Positions 38,851-48,281 of a stretch of DNA of 64,000 nt are shown here, piece by piece. The stretch's first letter is position 1; every line of letters begins with the position of its first letter. The notes under the pieces were generated by a model. That model saw nothing but the letters and a program-made list of their open reading frames with translations, was not told where the DNA came from and searched no databases. The translations under genes and the position numbers were made by a program. Source of the DNA: Gilliamella sp. Pra-s52 (GTDB lineage Bacteria > Pseudomonadota > Gammaproteobacteria > Enterobacterales > Orbaceae); contig NZ_WTEY01000004.1 of the NCBI RefSeq assembly GCF_009795805.1, positions 62,001-126,000 of the forward strand, given 5' to 3'.

Positions 38851-39263
38851 ATCATTCCTATAATATCCGCGAAAGGTAACCAGTCTGGTGGGTCAACTTT
38901 TGTTAGTGATATAGTGAATTCAATCTTGCGGGGTGCACCATCTTTAAAAAATTCCGTTTTTGTTTTTTTTAAGTTGGTCATAACGAAGAAGCCAAGAGGT
39001 ATGCCGGTACCTTCTATTAATGGCAATGAGTAGCCAAGATCGGCCATTCTTTCTAAAACGGCTAAACTTAATCTACCCCCTGTTAATTCTGGATATAATA
39101 CGCCAGACAAAGTTATCGTTTCGTTATCACGACCAATAAATTGTAATGCTGAACGTTGATTTACACGTGAATTTGCTGGAAACCGCCAATCTTTATTTTC
39201 TTCCGCAGTCTGATACGGTATTGTTTTTAAGCTGAAAACAAATAAGCCATAACACATCATCAT
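38847..39263 (-). CDS. U: Tail protein gpU
   Basis: 138 aa, P2 gpU family tail terminator or completion protein. N-terminal MMMCYGLFVFSLKTIPYQTA and DWRFPANSRVNQRSALQFIG are typical. Located between T and D as in P2, with a 4-bp overlap with D and a 1-bp gap from T. Confidence 0.93.
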   Translation of the reverse strand: MMMCYGLFVFSLKTIPYQTAEENKDWRFPANSRVNQRSALQFIGRDNETITLSGVLYPELTGGRLSLAVLERMADLGYSLPLIEGTGIPLGFFVMTNLKKTKTEFFKDGAPRKIEFTISLTKVDPPDWLPFADIIGMI

Positions 39264-39264
39264 A

Positions 39265-42186
39265 TTAATCGATATCCCTTAAACTTGATCGGTAGTGTGC
39301 TGATTGATTGCGTTCACGTCGTTCTATCTCTTTAGCTACACAACGTGCCAATTCTTTTTCATTCATGCCAGGTGCGGCATTTATTGTTATGTAATATTGT
39401 GATATACCTGAGGTACCCCTAATAGGACGGCGATTATCTACGACAACACCGCTTGAAAGTTGTGATCCTGTGGTTATTATGTTGTTTGCAAGTTGGCCAA
39501 CACTTTGTATTGCGTCATTTTGATTTCTTTCAATACCGTTAACATACCCATCAACCGTGTGCCCGCCAAATTTTGCAAATAAACGAGAAGGGGAGTGAAT
39601 ATCTAATGTATTTTTAAATCGGTTGCCAATGTTTTTTCCAAGTTGGCTCATTGAGCGGAATGCATCACTTTGGTTATGTTCAATGCCATGTATATAACCA
39701 TCAATTGTATAACCGCCGAATTTAGCAAAAACTCTGGATGGTGAGTGAATATCTAAAGTGCTTTTAAACCAGTTGCTAATATTTGTACCAAGATTTGATA
39801 CCGTTTTTTTTGTTTCGTCCCACTTATTATTTATACCAGTTATTAAACCGTCAGAAATATTTGAGCCTATTTGGGTAAATTTATTAAATAGTCCATTTTC
39901 ACCAGTAAAGATTTCTTCGATTTTTTTAGGTAAATCACGGATACGGTCGGGGATAGATATTATAAAGTCAATAATTTCTTTAATTTTGGAGTGTAATTTT
40001 TTTAATATATTTAAAGGAAATTTAATTACATCGCCGACAGTTCTCCCAAAAGATTTTCCTGATTCTTTTGCATTTTTAAACTCTTCTTTTGTTAATTTTA
40101 CCGGTTCAAACAGCTCACAAAACCAATTTATTAAGCTGCTTATTTTTTCTCCAAGCCATTTAAATCCATTTCCGATTGTTGTAACAAATGGTTCAAGATA
40201 TGAAAATTCTTCAACTACGGGTGATAATGATTCTTTCAATCCCTCCCAAAACCCAATAAAGAAAGCTTTGATTGGTTCCCAGTACTTACGAATCACTAAG
40301 GCCGCAATAACAATAACAGCAATTATTGCTGTTATTGCTAATCCTATTGGGTTTAATAAAAAAGCGCGACCAACAGAAGTGAATATGAATCCTAAACCTT
40401 TAAAAGCGGCTCCCAAGGATTTTATCGGTGAGCCAGCAATTGCAAGTAAAGTACGTCCAAAGGCTTTAAACCCACCATCGGCTATATTTGTTTTAGTGAA
40501 TAAACCACCCAGAGACAATCCTAATCGTGATAATATAAATCGGGTCATCAACATTGGACCAAATACACTCATTAGCTTTATTGCAAATGCACCAAATGCA
40601 GTGGTGATTGCCGCAACTCCTGCGCCAATAACAACTAGTGCTTTACTTAATGCTGGGTGTTTTTTTAGAAATTCACCAACACCGTGCAAAAATTTAGTTA
40701 AGCCTTGGATGGCAGATCGTAGCCAGTCATTGTTTTTTTCGAATAGTTCAACGCTGATGTTTTCGAATGCAGCATGTAGCATTGTCATATCACCAGCTAA
40801 ATTGTCGAGTTTGGTTTTTGCAACTCTGGCTGCTTCTCCATCATATTCCCCTTGCTCTCCACGCATTTTTTTCAAAAAGCCTGTCGATGCTTGAGTTAGC
40901 AAAACTTCAAATCCAGTTAAACCAATTTGCCCTGCAATTTGTTTATTTATTTGGGCTCGTTGTACATTCCCCATGTGTTTGGTGGCTTCAGATATTTCTG
41001 ACATGATATCAATAACATCACGCATATTGCCGTTTTTATCTGCAACTTTAACGCCCAGTTTTGCTACTGCATTCGATGTGCCAAGTTGTACTAAAATTTG
41101 ACGTAATGTTGTACCTGCTTGACTTCCTTGAATACCTGCATTACCCATTACAGCTGTTAGTGTTGAAATAGTCTCTAAGCTTTGTCCAAAGCTAGCTCCA
41201 ACTCCTGCGCTATATTTTAGGGATTCGCCTAGCATAGGAATATCAACATTATTGCGAGTGAACATGGCCGTTAGAACATCAGCAACATGATCCATTTTTT
41301 CTGCAGGTAATCCCATTGCCATTTGAATGTTTGATGCAATATCTGCAGTGGTACCAAGATCAACATCGCCTGCGGCAGATAGATTCAGCATGCCAGGCAT
41401 TGCTTTTAATATTTGATCTGGGTTATATCCCGTTCGACCTAAGAAATATTGTCCTTGTGCCACTTCGCTATCGGTGAATTTAGAAACTAATGGTAATTCT
41501 CGTGCTTGTTTTCGTAGTGCTAACATACGAGGATCGTTTTTGTCATCAATTCTTGTTACTGCTTGGGTTGCACTCATGCTGGCATCAAATTCGTAGCCAA
41601 CATGTAGCAGATTTTTCATACCCCTCGCTACGGTTCGCCCAGTTGATAGAGCACCATAACCAACACCACCTAGTACCGCAACTCGTTGCATTCCTGTATC
41701 GTATTTTGAACGAACTTGGTTTATTTTTTGTTGATGTTGGTTTAGTTGTTTTAGTCGTTCGGCCTGCTGACTAATACTTTGATTAGCACTGATTATTTGG
41801 TTCTTTAATGTAATTTGATGTTGTGCTAAATTTTTAGTATTAATGCCTGATTGTTGTAATTCTGCGCGTAATGGCGTTAATTTATCTTTTAATTTTTTTG
41901 TTTCTGCGGTTACTTTACTAAATTCGTGTTGCAGTTTCTTTGTTGGTGTAGATGTGTTTTTTAGTTCGAATGCCAATGACTTAGCTTTATTTTTTGCATC
42001 TTCAAACTGTTTTTTTAACTGAATAAAACCATCAACATTTTTTTGAATGTTGTTAAGTTGGTTTAATTGATTGCGTGTGTCTTTTAATTGCTGAGCTAAT
42101 CCTTTAGCACCGCTTATAACGTTACGAAGCGGTCGGCTGACATTGTCAACACCTTTCAAATTAACGTTTAATTGTAAATTATTCAT
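39265..42186 (-). CDS. T: Tail tape-measure protein gpT
   Basis: 973 aa, sets tail length. The N-terminal third is coiled coil (LNVNLKGVDNVSRPLRNVI onward), the middle has TMP_2/phage-related minor tail protein features (FDASMSATQAVTRI, AGTTLRQILVQLG), followed by hydrophobic helices around 560-640. The C-terminal region contains two or three imperfect repeats of about 43 aa built around TLDIHSPSR(V/L)FAKFGG. The ATG overlaps the E' stop. Confidence 0.95.
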   Translation of the reverse strand: MNNLQLNVNLKGVDNVSRPLRNVISGAKGLAQQLKDTRNQLNQLNNIQKNVDGFIQLKKQFEDAKNKAKSLAFELKNTSTPTKKLQHEFSKVTAETKKLKDKLTPLRAELQQSGINTKNLAQHQITLKNQIISANQSISQQAERLKQLNQHQQKINQVRSKYDTGMQRVAVLGGVGYGALSTGRTVARGMKNLLHVGYEFDASMSATQAVTRIDDKNDPRMLALRKQARELPLVSKFTDSEVAQGQYFLGRTGYNPDQILKAMPGMLNLSAAGDVDLGTTADIASNIQMAMGLPAEKMDHVADVLTAMFTRNNVDIPMLGESLKYSAGVGASFGQSLETISTLTAVMGNAGIQGSQAGTTLRQILVQLGTSNAVAKLGVKVADKNGNMRDVIDIMSEISEATKHMGNVQRAQINKQIAGQIGLTGFEVLLTQASTGFLKKMRGEQGEYDGEAARVAKTKLDNLAGDMTMLHAAFENISVELFEKNNDWLRSAIQGLTKFLHGVGEFLKKHPALSKALVVIGAGVAAITTAFGAFAIKLMSVFGPMLMTRFILSRLGLSLGGLFTKTNIADGGFKAFGRTLLAIAGSPIKSLGAAFKGLGFIFTSVGRAFLLNPIGLAITAIIAVIVIAALVIRKYWEPIKAFFIGFWEGLKESLSPVVEEFSYLEPFVTTIGNGFKWLGEKISSLINWFCELFEPVKLTKEEFKNAKESGKSFGRTVGDVIKFPLNILKKLHSKIKEIIDFIISIPDRIRDLPKKIEEIFTGENGLFNKFTQIGSNISDGLITGINNKWDETKKTVSNLGTNISNWFKSTLDIHSPSRVFAKFGGYTIDGYIHGIEHNQSDAFRSMSQLGKNIGNRFKNTLDIHSPSRLFAKFGGHTVDGYVNGIERNQNDAIQSVGQLANNIITTGSQLSSGVVVDNRRPIRGTSGISQYYITINAAPGMNEKELARCVAKEIERRERNQSAHYRSSLRDID

Positions 42187-42354
42187 CAGTTGAACCGCTT
42201 CTTAGACGGGCTTGTTCCCGCCATTCCATTAGTTCGGATAATGTAAACTTATACATAGCTGATGGTTGCCAATGAAATATTGTGGCAATATCTGCTATAG
42301 CATCTTCTACTCGGTTGGGGATCCCGTTGTTGCATTGTTCGATGTCTCTGACAA
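42179..42354 (-). CDS. E': Frameshift extension gpE' of tail protein gpE
   Basis: The -1 frame entered at the slippery heptamer T-TTT-TTG (minus strand 42358-42352) continues through IPNRVEDAIADIATIFHWQP to the conserved ending ELMEWREQARLRSGS, stop at 42179. GpE' relatives share the ADIA-x-xFHW and LMEWR motifs. As in P2, E+E' is made only by -1 frameshifting during translation of gpE. The frame has no start of its own. It overlaps the gpT ATG as ATGAATAA. Confidence 0.88.
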
Positions 42355-42606
42355 AAAACCGGCAATTACTTTTGTTATTTCAGAAAGGTCAATTAAATCT
42401 AAATTGAAAACTTCATGTTCAGCAATTGCTGGCGTTGCAATGCGTGGTAGTACCTTTGCTAGTGAATCAATATCTAGCTCGATAAAATCGACCAATTTTA
42501 CTCCTCGAAGGTCACCCGTTAAAGGTTTGCGTATTGTTAATTCAGTAATAGTTGTTTTACCTGATTGTAAGCCTGATTTTAATTTAACTTGTTGTGTGTT
42601 TTGCAT
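42307..42606 (-). CDS. E: Tail assembly protein gpE
   Basis: 99 aa from MQNTQQVKLKSGLQSGKTTI (start 42606; the 5 residues upstream are not family-like). The core LRKPLTGDLRG-type stretch reads TIRKPLTGDLRGVKLVDFIE. GpE/E+E' are tail-assembly chaperones acting with the tape measure. The gene contains the frameshift site at 42352-42358 near its 3' end. Confidence 0.9.
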   Translation of the reverse strand: MQNTQQVKLKSGLQSGKTTITELTIRKPLTGDLRGVKLVDFIELDIDSLAKVLPRIATPAIAEHEVFNLDLIDLSEITKVIAGFLSETSNNATTGSPTE

Positions 42607-42674
42607 AACTTTTACCCTCATAATAATTTTATTGATAATTGTGATAGCCCTTACGGGCTATGTTTGTTGATTTA

Positions 42675-43187
42675 TTAAATTCCAATTGCGTGGCGTGCTT
42701 GTTTTAAACGATCTTTTCCGCCAATTTTGTCAATCATATTGATATAATCGATTTCTACAGTTTCTTCGTTGTCAATAACTTCCTTATAGTAGGTGCAGTG
42801 TGTTGTAATCTTAGTCGAGTTACTTTCGCCTTGTTTGAGTTCGCCACGATCTTGTTCTTTATGCCGCCCAGTCATAATAATTTCGACTTTAGTGAAATCC
42901 TCACTATCATCTTTTTGGTAAGCACCCGCAAAGCGTAATTTAACACCATTTAATAACCCACCATGTTGTTTTAGCACTTCGTATGCTAAGCCGCCGATTG
43001 ACCACTCCACAACTAATGCATCATCATCGTAACCTAGATCGATTGGTGCAGAACCTGGCATACCGCCTCCGCGGAAGTTTTCTAACTTGCGAGTTAATTT
43101 CGGCGGCGTAAATGATTCGACCTGACCGATATAAGAAGTACCGTTAACATAAACGTTAAAGTATTTGAGTTTTTTAGGTAAAGCCAT
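42675..43187 (-). CDS. FII: Major tail tube protein gpFII
   Basis: 170 aa, P2 FII family inner tube. N terminus LPKKLKYFNVYVNGTSYIGQ and the LPKLTRK-like SFTPPKLTRKLENFRGGGMPG segment are diagnostic. Directly follows FI with a 15-bp gap. Confidence 0.95.
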   Translation of the reverse strand: MALPKKLKYFNVYVNGTSYIGQVESFTPPKLTRKLENFRGGGMPGSAPIDLGYDDDALVVEWSIGGLAYEVLKQHGGLLNGVKLRFAGAYQKDDSEDFTKVEIIMTGRHKEQDRGELKQGESNSTKITTHCTYYKEVIDNEETVEIDYINMIDKIGGKDRLKQARHAIGI

Positions 43188-43202
43188 TTAGTTGATCTCC
43201 GC

Positions 43203-44378
43203 TTAATTAGTTGCTACTGAATTAGCCAGATCGACCAAATACTTGTCAGTAATGCGCTGGCGTAACATAAGGTTTTCTAATGGTGGTACTGGGGTGTAGT
43301 CGTAATCAATATAGAGCTTACCCGCTTTTAGAATGTCTGGCGTGTTTGCTTCTGGATCAAACCATGCTTTGCCATCAACAATGTAACCGTTCGATTTTAA
43401 TTCACGGAATTTATTGTTAATGGATTCGACTAAGTCTTTAATTAATGATGCATGCATTGGCGCATCCACTAATGCAAATTGTGCTTCGGCGATGGTGTCG
43501 GCCAATACTTGTGCTGTTCGTGTGTAGTTTTCAAATGCGAATAGGTTATCAGCGGAACATGTGCGAGATCCCCAAAAGCGGTAACCTTGGTTACAAATTA
43601 ATGTGGTTACTTCATGTTCGTTTAGGTAATTTGAATCAGAGCTTTCTTCTTGCAAATCCCAAAAGACATCATGAGAAATCCCCGTTACACCATTAACGGC
43701 GACATTTGATAATGTTTTATGCCAACCGACCTGTTGGTCGATTTTGGCACGCAAACCAATAGCCCTAGCCGTTGCGGCCAATGTGACATTTTGCCTTTGT
43801 GTTGTATCAAAACCAACAAAATCAGGCCAAATTACCATGGCTTCACGTGCACCAAGTTGATCACGATAAAGTATTGCATCTTCTTTGGTTTTTGCTCCGT
43901 AAGCAGATAAGTAACAAAATGCACGCAATTTTTGTGCTAGCGATATTAGTGCGGTTGCAACTGGTAATGAGTCGTAACCCGGTACAGCCAAAATACGTGG
44001 CTTAACTTTAAGTTGGGTTTGTGCTGAAAGCAGGGCTTTCATGCCAGTATATTTGCCGTCGTTTGTTGTTGTGCCAATGATGTTTGCCGTTGTATCGGCA
44101 TCTGTTGCACCTGTTTCAACACGCACAGCAACAATAACGGGTGAACACTGATCTGCAATGGCTTCAAGCGTTGGTTTTAGTGTGCCTTGTGAACCCGCTT
44201 TACCGATTACAGAGTTAACGTTGGTAATTAAAATCGGTGTATTAAGTGGAAAATGGTTAGCGTCCGCATCATCGCCGGTACACACAATACCAATGACAGC
44301 CGTTGAAACGGTTCTGATTGTTCGTGCACCTTCATTAATTTCAATAACTCGGACGCCGTGATGGTAATCGTTGGGCAT
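43203..44378 (-). CDS. FI: Tail sheath protein gpFI
   Basis: 391 aa contractile sheath subunit. N-terminal DYHHGVRVIEINEGARTI and the internal QVGWHKTLSNVAVNGVTGIS and GYRFWGSRTCS stretches match P2-like sheath proteins. It is the first gene of the FI-FII-E-T-U-D-ogr operon, with an Ogr-type dyad about 92 bp upstream. Confidence 0.95.
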   Translation of the reverse strand: MPNDYHHGVRVIEINEGARTIRTVSTAVIGIVCTGDDADANHFPLNTPILITNVNSVIGKAGSQGTLKPTLEAIADQCSPVIVAVRVETGATDADTTANIIGTTTNDGKYTGMKALLSAQTQLKVKPRILAVPGYDSLPVATALISLAQKLRAFCYLSAYGAKTKEDAILYRDQLGAREAMVIWPDFVGFDTTQRQNVTLAATARAIGLRAKIDQQVGWHKTLSNVAVNGVTGISHDVFWDLQEESSDSNYLNEHEVTTLICNQGYRFWGSRTCSADNLFAFENYTRTAQVLADTIAEAQFALVDAPMHASLIKDLVESINNKFRELKSNGYIVDGKAWFDPEANTPDILKAGKLYIDYDYTPVPPLENLMLRQRITDKYLVDLANSVATN

Positions 44379-44469
44379 AAGATCTCCGTAGTAGTTTACA
44401 TATGTAAGTTTGTAAAATAAATGTACGGAGATAGTTGCACATTAGAAAAAATGGTGTTAGTTGTTCGGG

Positions 44470-44490
44470 TTGTAAAATGCTTATTTACAA
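44470..44490 (-). promoter_or_regulatory. Ogr-type late promoter operator (PF)
   Basis: The dyad TTGTAAA...TTTACAA (TTGT-N13-ACAA, 21 bp) lies 92-112 bp upstream of gpFI. Identical spacing occurs at 48261-48281 and 54366-54386. Confidence 0.75.
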
Positions 44491-44535
44491 GTAGACGCCA
44501 GAGAATAAAATAACTAATTTAATAATAAAGTAGAG

Positions 44536-44718
44536 CTAGCGCTCTACTTTTATTGTTGGCTTTCCATCTTTATCTGTAACAATTTCATGCCCAGTTGATT
44601 GTTTTTCCAATAAATCTTGATATTCAGATTGTGTTATTTCAATAGCATCATCTGGGATATTAGTATGTATAACGTCAAAATAAAATCCCGTGGTTGATTT
44701 ACTAAAATATATTTTCAT
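44536..44718 (-). CDS. Tail fibre assembly-like small protein
   Basis: 60 aa, MKIYFSKSTTGFYFDVIHTN with DAIEITQSEYQDLLEKQSTG, the N-terminal pattern of Tfa/gpG-type chaperones. The usual C-terminal domain is missing, so it is a short form. It starts 1 bp after the fibre gene, on which it presumably acts. Confidence 0.7.
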   Translation of the reverse strand: MKIYFSKSTTGFYFDVIHTNIPDDAIEITQSEYQDLLEKQSTGHEIVTDKDGKPTIKVER

Positions 44719-44719
44719 A

Positions 44720-45733
44720 TTAATGTCCTATGATCTCAAAATGTACAACTGGGTTAAAACCTAAATGAGGCGATGTGACAGCGATGGTTAATTTAGATGG
44801 ACTACCGTGCAGATTAGCCGATACTGAGTTGCCACACATCGAACTTTGATTATTATATGTTGTGCATGCTAATGTTACATTTACAGCATCAGAGTTGTGA
44901 GGAAATGCTATTGGCAATAATATTTCATAATAGTTAGTGTAAAATTTTGTATCACCTATTTGTTCAGAATTAAATTCGCGTATAGGATACAACTGCACAG
45001 CCCCCCACTGGCGAATTAATCCACTTGGCATAATTTCAAAGCCCGGATTCCATGCAATAACGTTAAAATCACTTTTAGATATCAATTCAGAGCCATTATA
45101 ATTCGGCCGTTTTTTAAAATTGGTCCGATCATTTACCTCATAAGTAGGTATATCTCCGCTCATTTTTTTACTAGCTGGTAATGCATTGATATCATCCGCA
45201 CTAAGGATTATATCATTCTCTAATTTTTTATTATTAATTTTTCGGGACGCGGGGACCAGAAGCTCTATACTATCATCAACATATTCACGCGTAGCTAAAA
45301 CAACAGATGGATCGATTTTTAGTTCAACCGAATCAATATTATCAATAATAATTATCATTCTGATGATTTGGGTACGACCACTACCTTCGGTTAGTTGTGG
45401 CTTATAAGTTGGAGGGCAATTACCTACTGCAATTAAATTTCCTTTATCATCAAATAGCCCGATCTCGTGAATAAACCACCCACCCTCGTTTTCGGGGATC
45501 ACTTGTTCGGCAATAATTTGATTGTGGTTGTTATTATCAACTGATAACGAATTGATTGCAGCCCGACGCACTTCGTGAATTAGTGAGGTTTGATTAGCTA
45601 TGGGTTTGGGCACAGCTCCGTTGCCATCACCAACTGCCATTTGGGTTAATTTTAGCGGAATACCTAATGCCGTTGCGTTAGCCAGTAGTTCCGCCCCTAG
45701 TTTTGTTAATATTGTGTAGTAAGTTTGACTCAT
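44720..45733 (-). CDS. H: Tail fibre protein gpH
   Basis: 337 aa, about half the P2 gpH length. The N-terminal 160 residues are the DUF3751 baseplate-attachment domain (TILTKLGAELLANATALGIP, GGWFIHEIGLFDDKGNLIAV). The C-terminal third (IMPSGLIRQWGAV onward to FEIIGH) is the receptor-binding end seen in other fibre proteins. The shaft is short. It overlaps gpI by 4 bp. Confidence 0.88.
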   Translation of the reverse strand: MSQTYYTILTKLGAELLANATALGIPLKLTQMAVGDGNGAVPKPIANQTSLIHEVRRAAINSLSVDNNNHNQIIAEQVIPENEGGWFIHEIGLFDDKGNLIAVGNCPPTYKPQLTEGSGRTQIIRMIIIIDNIDSVELKIDPSVVLATREYVDDSIELLVPASRKINNKKLENDIILSADDINALPASKKMSGDIPTYEVNDRTNFKKRPNYNGSELISKSDFNVIAWNPGFEIMPSGLIRQWGAVQLYPIREFNSEQIGDTKFYTNYYEILLPIAFPHNSDAVNVTLACTTYNNQSSMCGNSVSANLHGSPSKLTIAVTSPHLGFNPVVHFEIIGH

Positions 45734-46350
45734 GGTTGTATGCTCATTGTATCGATTAAGTGAATGGTTGCGCCAATCTGACCTTTTGATGATGTTGTAA
45801 CTGCTTGAGTAATATATGGGTAGATATTCAATGTATTACCATCATAACAACTGGCTCCAATTTTTGTGCTACCACTTGTTACGAGTTGCAGTGATAAACC
45901 TGATAAATGCCGTGAAACAGGTTTAACATCATCAATGATTCGGCTTAATTCTTGGTAAGATTCATCGGTAATACCCTTATCTGATATACCAATTTCAATT
46001 GCAAATGTGCCAGGTGTTTTGTTGCTTTGCCACCATTCGATAATATTTATCAAATAACCAAATGGTTCAACTGCACGGCGAATGGCTTCCTTGGTACCTT
46101 TTAGTTTGTGAATTTCAAATGCCTCAGCAATAACTTTACGTTTTGTTTGTTCTGGCCAGTTTTCGTCCCAACGATCAACGCTATATTGCCAAGCCAAATA
46201 AGGTAATAGTTCAAATGGGCAAGTTTTTGGATCCCAAAGTGAACGTAAATGAATAGGTGGATCACAAATCATAGCTTGTGATAGATTTTTTTCAAGTTGA
46301 GTGGCAGATGGTGGTAATAGCGTTCTATTCGTCATAACCGGCAACCTCAA
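45730..46350 (-). CDS. I: Baseplate protein gpI
   Basis: 206 aa, P2 gpI family. LRSLWDPKTCPFELLPYLAW and YSVDRWDENWPEQTKRKVI are hallmark segments. It overlaps gpJ by 26 bp and gpH by 4 bp within the baseplate cluster. Confidence 0.94.
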   Translation of the reverse strand: MRLPVMTNRTLLPPSATQLEKNLSQAMICDPPIHLRSLWDPKTCPFELLPYLAWQYSVDRWDENWPEQTKRKVIAEAFEIHKLKGTKEAIRRAVEPFGYLINIIEWWQSNKTPGTFAIEIGISDKGITDESYQELSRIIDDVKPVSRHLSGLSLQLVTSGSTKIGASCYDGNTLNIYPYITQAVTTSSKGQIGATIHLIDTMSIQP

Positions 46351-47236
46351 CTTGATAATTTGTGCAATAACTGGCTTGTTCTCGATTGATTAATATATCT
46401 TGCGTGGGTTGTAGTAATTCGACACGTTGAACACCAGCAACATGTAATGCTGAAATAATTGCACTGCGATTAATTCTACGTCCAATGCGGTGTTTTTCGG
46501 TTATATACTCTTGCAAATTATTGGCTGCTGCTTTTTTGATTGGTTCTGATTCTGGACCTGGATATAAATAAAGCTTAGCTTTTATTTCATACTCAATCAG
46601 TGTGACTGATTTAACCGTGACTCGATCAGCGATAGGGCGACGATTGTCTTGATTGACAGCATCGGCAACAATACGAATAAGATCGCTGCTAGCTATACCA
46701 TTATTCTCACGAGATAGAATTGCGAGAGTTACGCAAGCCGGTGCGGGGCTTTCGGCGGCGGCATCTAATACTCGACCATCAGCACTGCGAGCATAAAACT
46801 CATAAGCGGCACGAGGACCCGCAACGGATAAACCTTCAAATGCGGCTTGAATTCGCATTCTAAAATCGCTATCTGATTCTTTTATTTCTGGGATTGATGG
46901 CGCGACTGTATTATCTTCGTGCTGAATGATTAAACGATAAACATGAAAGTTAGCCCCTAGATTATCTAAGTCATTGCCTTTAGCGTGGGCAATCATTAAT
47001 GCGTGCGATGCTTCGTTTATACGCTGGCGTATAATTAACTCATAATACGTGCTTTCTTGTAGTAGTTTAACGATTGGCTCACTTTCATATTGCAATGTTT
47101 TTGCCACTTCATTTTGTTGTTCTTTGGGATATAGCGATATAAACCTTTCTTTACGTTGAGCAAATAAAGCTTCAAAGTCTAGTGATTCGATAATATCAGG
47201 TGCTGGGAGTTTTGATAAATCAGTTAACGTGGCCAT
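46325..47236 (-). CDS. J: Baseplate protein gpJ
   Basis: 303 aa, P2 gpJ / Mu gp47-like baseplate wedge protein. LSKLPAPDIIESLDFEALFA at the start and LGANFHVYRLII with DSDFRMRIQAAFEGLSVAGP in the middle are typical. It overlaps gpW by 13 bp. Confidence 0.95.
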   Translation of the reverse strand: MATLTDLSKLPAPDIIESLDFEALFAQRKERFISLYPKEQQNEVAKTLQYESEPIVKLLQESTYYELIIRQRINEASHALMIAHAKGNDLDNLGANFHVYRLIIQHEDNTVAPSIPEIKESDSDFRMRIQAAFEGLSVAGPRAAYEFYARSADGRVLDAAAESPAPACVTLAILSRENNGIASSDLIRIVADAVNQDNRRPIADRVTVKSVTLIEYEIKAKLYLYPGPESEPIKKAAANNLQEYITEKHRIGRRINRSAIISALHVAGVQRVELLQPTQDILINREQASYCTNYQVEVAGYDE

Positions 47237-47577
47237 GTTGCGATCTCTATGTCACTGGTAAAAGTTTGATTAGGTTTGTCTGTCCGTGAGCCTGTTAATT
47301 GCATTATCAGTTTTTCTTTATCGGCAAAAACGTCTACAGCATCTAGTTTTATACGTGGTTCCCACTGATTTAATGCCATGACTGTCGCTGAAATGACACG
47401 CAATCTGGTTGCTTCGGTGTTTGGGTTGTCTAAAAGCAAAAATAAAAACGAACCATAATCACGACGTTCAACTCGTGAGCCTATCGGTGTTGTTAAAATA
47501 TCTTTAACGGATTGATTAATGTGATCCATATCAGTAATGGTTCGACCATTCTGGTTGTTCATTCCGATATAACTCAT
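47224..47577 (-). CDS. W: Baseplate protein gpW (gp25-like)
   Basis: 117 aa. The gp25/W domain is shown by INQSVKDILTTPIGSRVERR and DYGSFLFLLLDNPN. It is a wedge component linking the baseplate to the sheath. It overlaps V by 4 bp and J by 13 bp. Confidence 0.95.
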   Translation of the reverse strand: MSYIGMNNQNGRTITDMDHINQSVKDILTTPIGSRVERRDYGSFLFLLLDNPNTEATRLRVISATVMALNQWEPRIKLDAVDVFADKEKLIMQLTGSRTDKPNQTFTSDIEIATWPR

Positions 47578-48215
47578 TTTTGAGGACCTCCAGTTAGATC
47601 GCCACCAGCTTTGACTCCATTATGTTTATGCGTATCAAGTACAACCCCGTTTGATGACAATTTGCCTTGCTGATGAATTACGTTTCCAGTTAATACACCC
47701 GTATTACCGCTAGCACCGCCACCTGTTGCGCTAAATGATTTAAATGTCACATGATCACTACATTCAACAAGTGGTGTATCAAGGTGGATTTTGGTACCCG
47801 CTTTAGCAGTGATTTGTTCACTTGCTTCAATAACTGCAGTTTTAATGCCTTTTATGGTTAAACTGCTGTTTTTCGGTTCGTATTCAAACGTTGCACCGTC
47901 TGGAAATGTTACTAAATAAGCATCTTCTGAAGTTGATGGCGCAGGGTTATCATTACAATAAAGGCTTGGTAATACGCAACCAAGTTCAAGATTACCATTT
48001 GGACTTAATATAAAAACCTGTTCACCAATAGAAGGGCGCCACCACGATCGGCTTTTACCTGCACGGTGAGTAAACCATGGTAACCAGGCAGTAACCAATT
48101 TGCCAGAACGGACTTTTACCCGATCGCCTTTGGTTTGACAAACGACGCCTTGGCGGATCAGGTTCTCAATTTTTCGTAATATATCGACTAGGTCGGCAGG
48201 GTGATAATTTTGCAT
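47574..48215 (-). CDS. V: Baseplate spike protein gpV
   Basis: 213 aa, membrane-piercing tail spike. The N-terminal OB-like domain (KVRSGKLVTAWLPWFTHRAG, WWRPSIGEQVFILSPNG) leads to a beta-helical tip. The metal-binding apex motif HxH is present near the end as DTHKHNGV. It is the first gene of V-W-J-I-H, with an Ogr-type dyad 46-66 bp upstream. Confidence 0.93.
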   Translation of the reverse strand: MQNYHPADLVDILRKIENLIRQGVVCQTKGDRVKVRSGKLVTAWLPWFTHRAGKSRSWWRPSIGEQVFILSPNGNLELGCVLPSLYCNDNPAPSTSEDAYLVTFPDGATFEYEPKNSSLTIKGIKTAVIEASEQITAKAGTKIHLDTPLVECSDHVTFKSFSATGGGASGNTGVLTGNVIHQQGKLSSNGVVLDTHKHNGVKAGGDLTGGPQK

Positions 48216-48260
48216 AGCGTTATCATTATTATTTATAGGTAAACAATAAAGCTTATCGAC

Positions 48261-48281
48261 TTGTAAAATTGATTTTTACAA
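48261..48281 (-). promoter_or_regulatory. Ogr-type late promoter operator (PV)
   Basis: TTGTAAAA-N-TTTTTACAA dyad with TTGT-N13-ACAA spacing, upstream of V and overlapping the 3' end of S, as P2 places its V promoter. Confidence 0.75.

Noticed and set aside
39758-40894. Long plus-strand frame opposite the tape-measure gene
   Set aside because: It is antisense to gpT with low-complexity composition; the conserved protein is on the minus strand.
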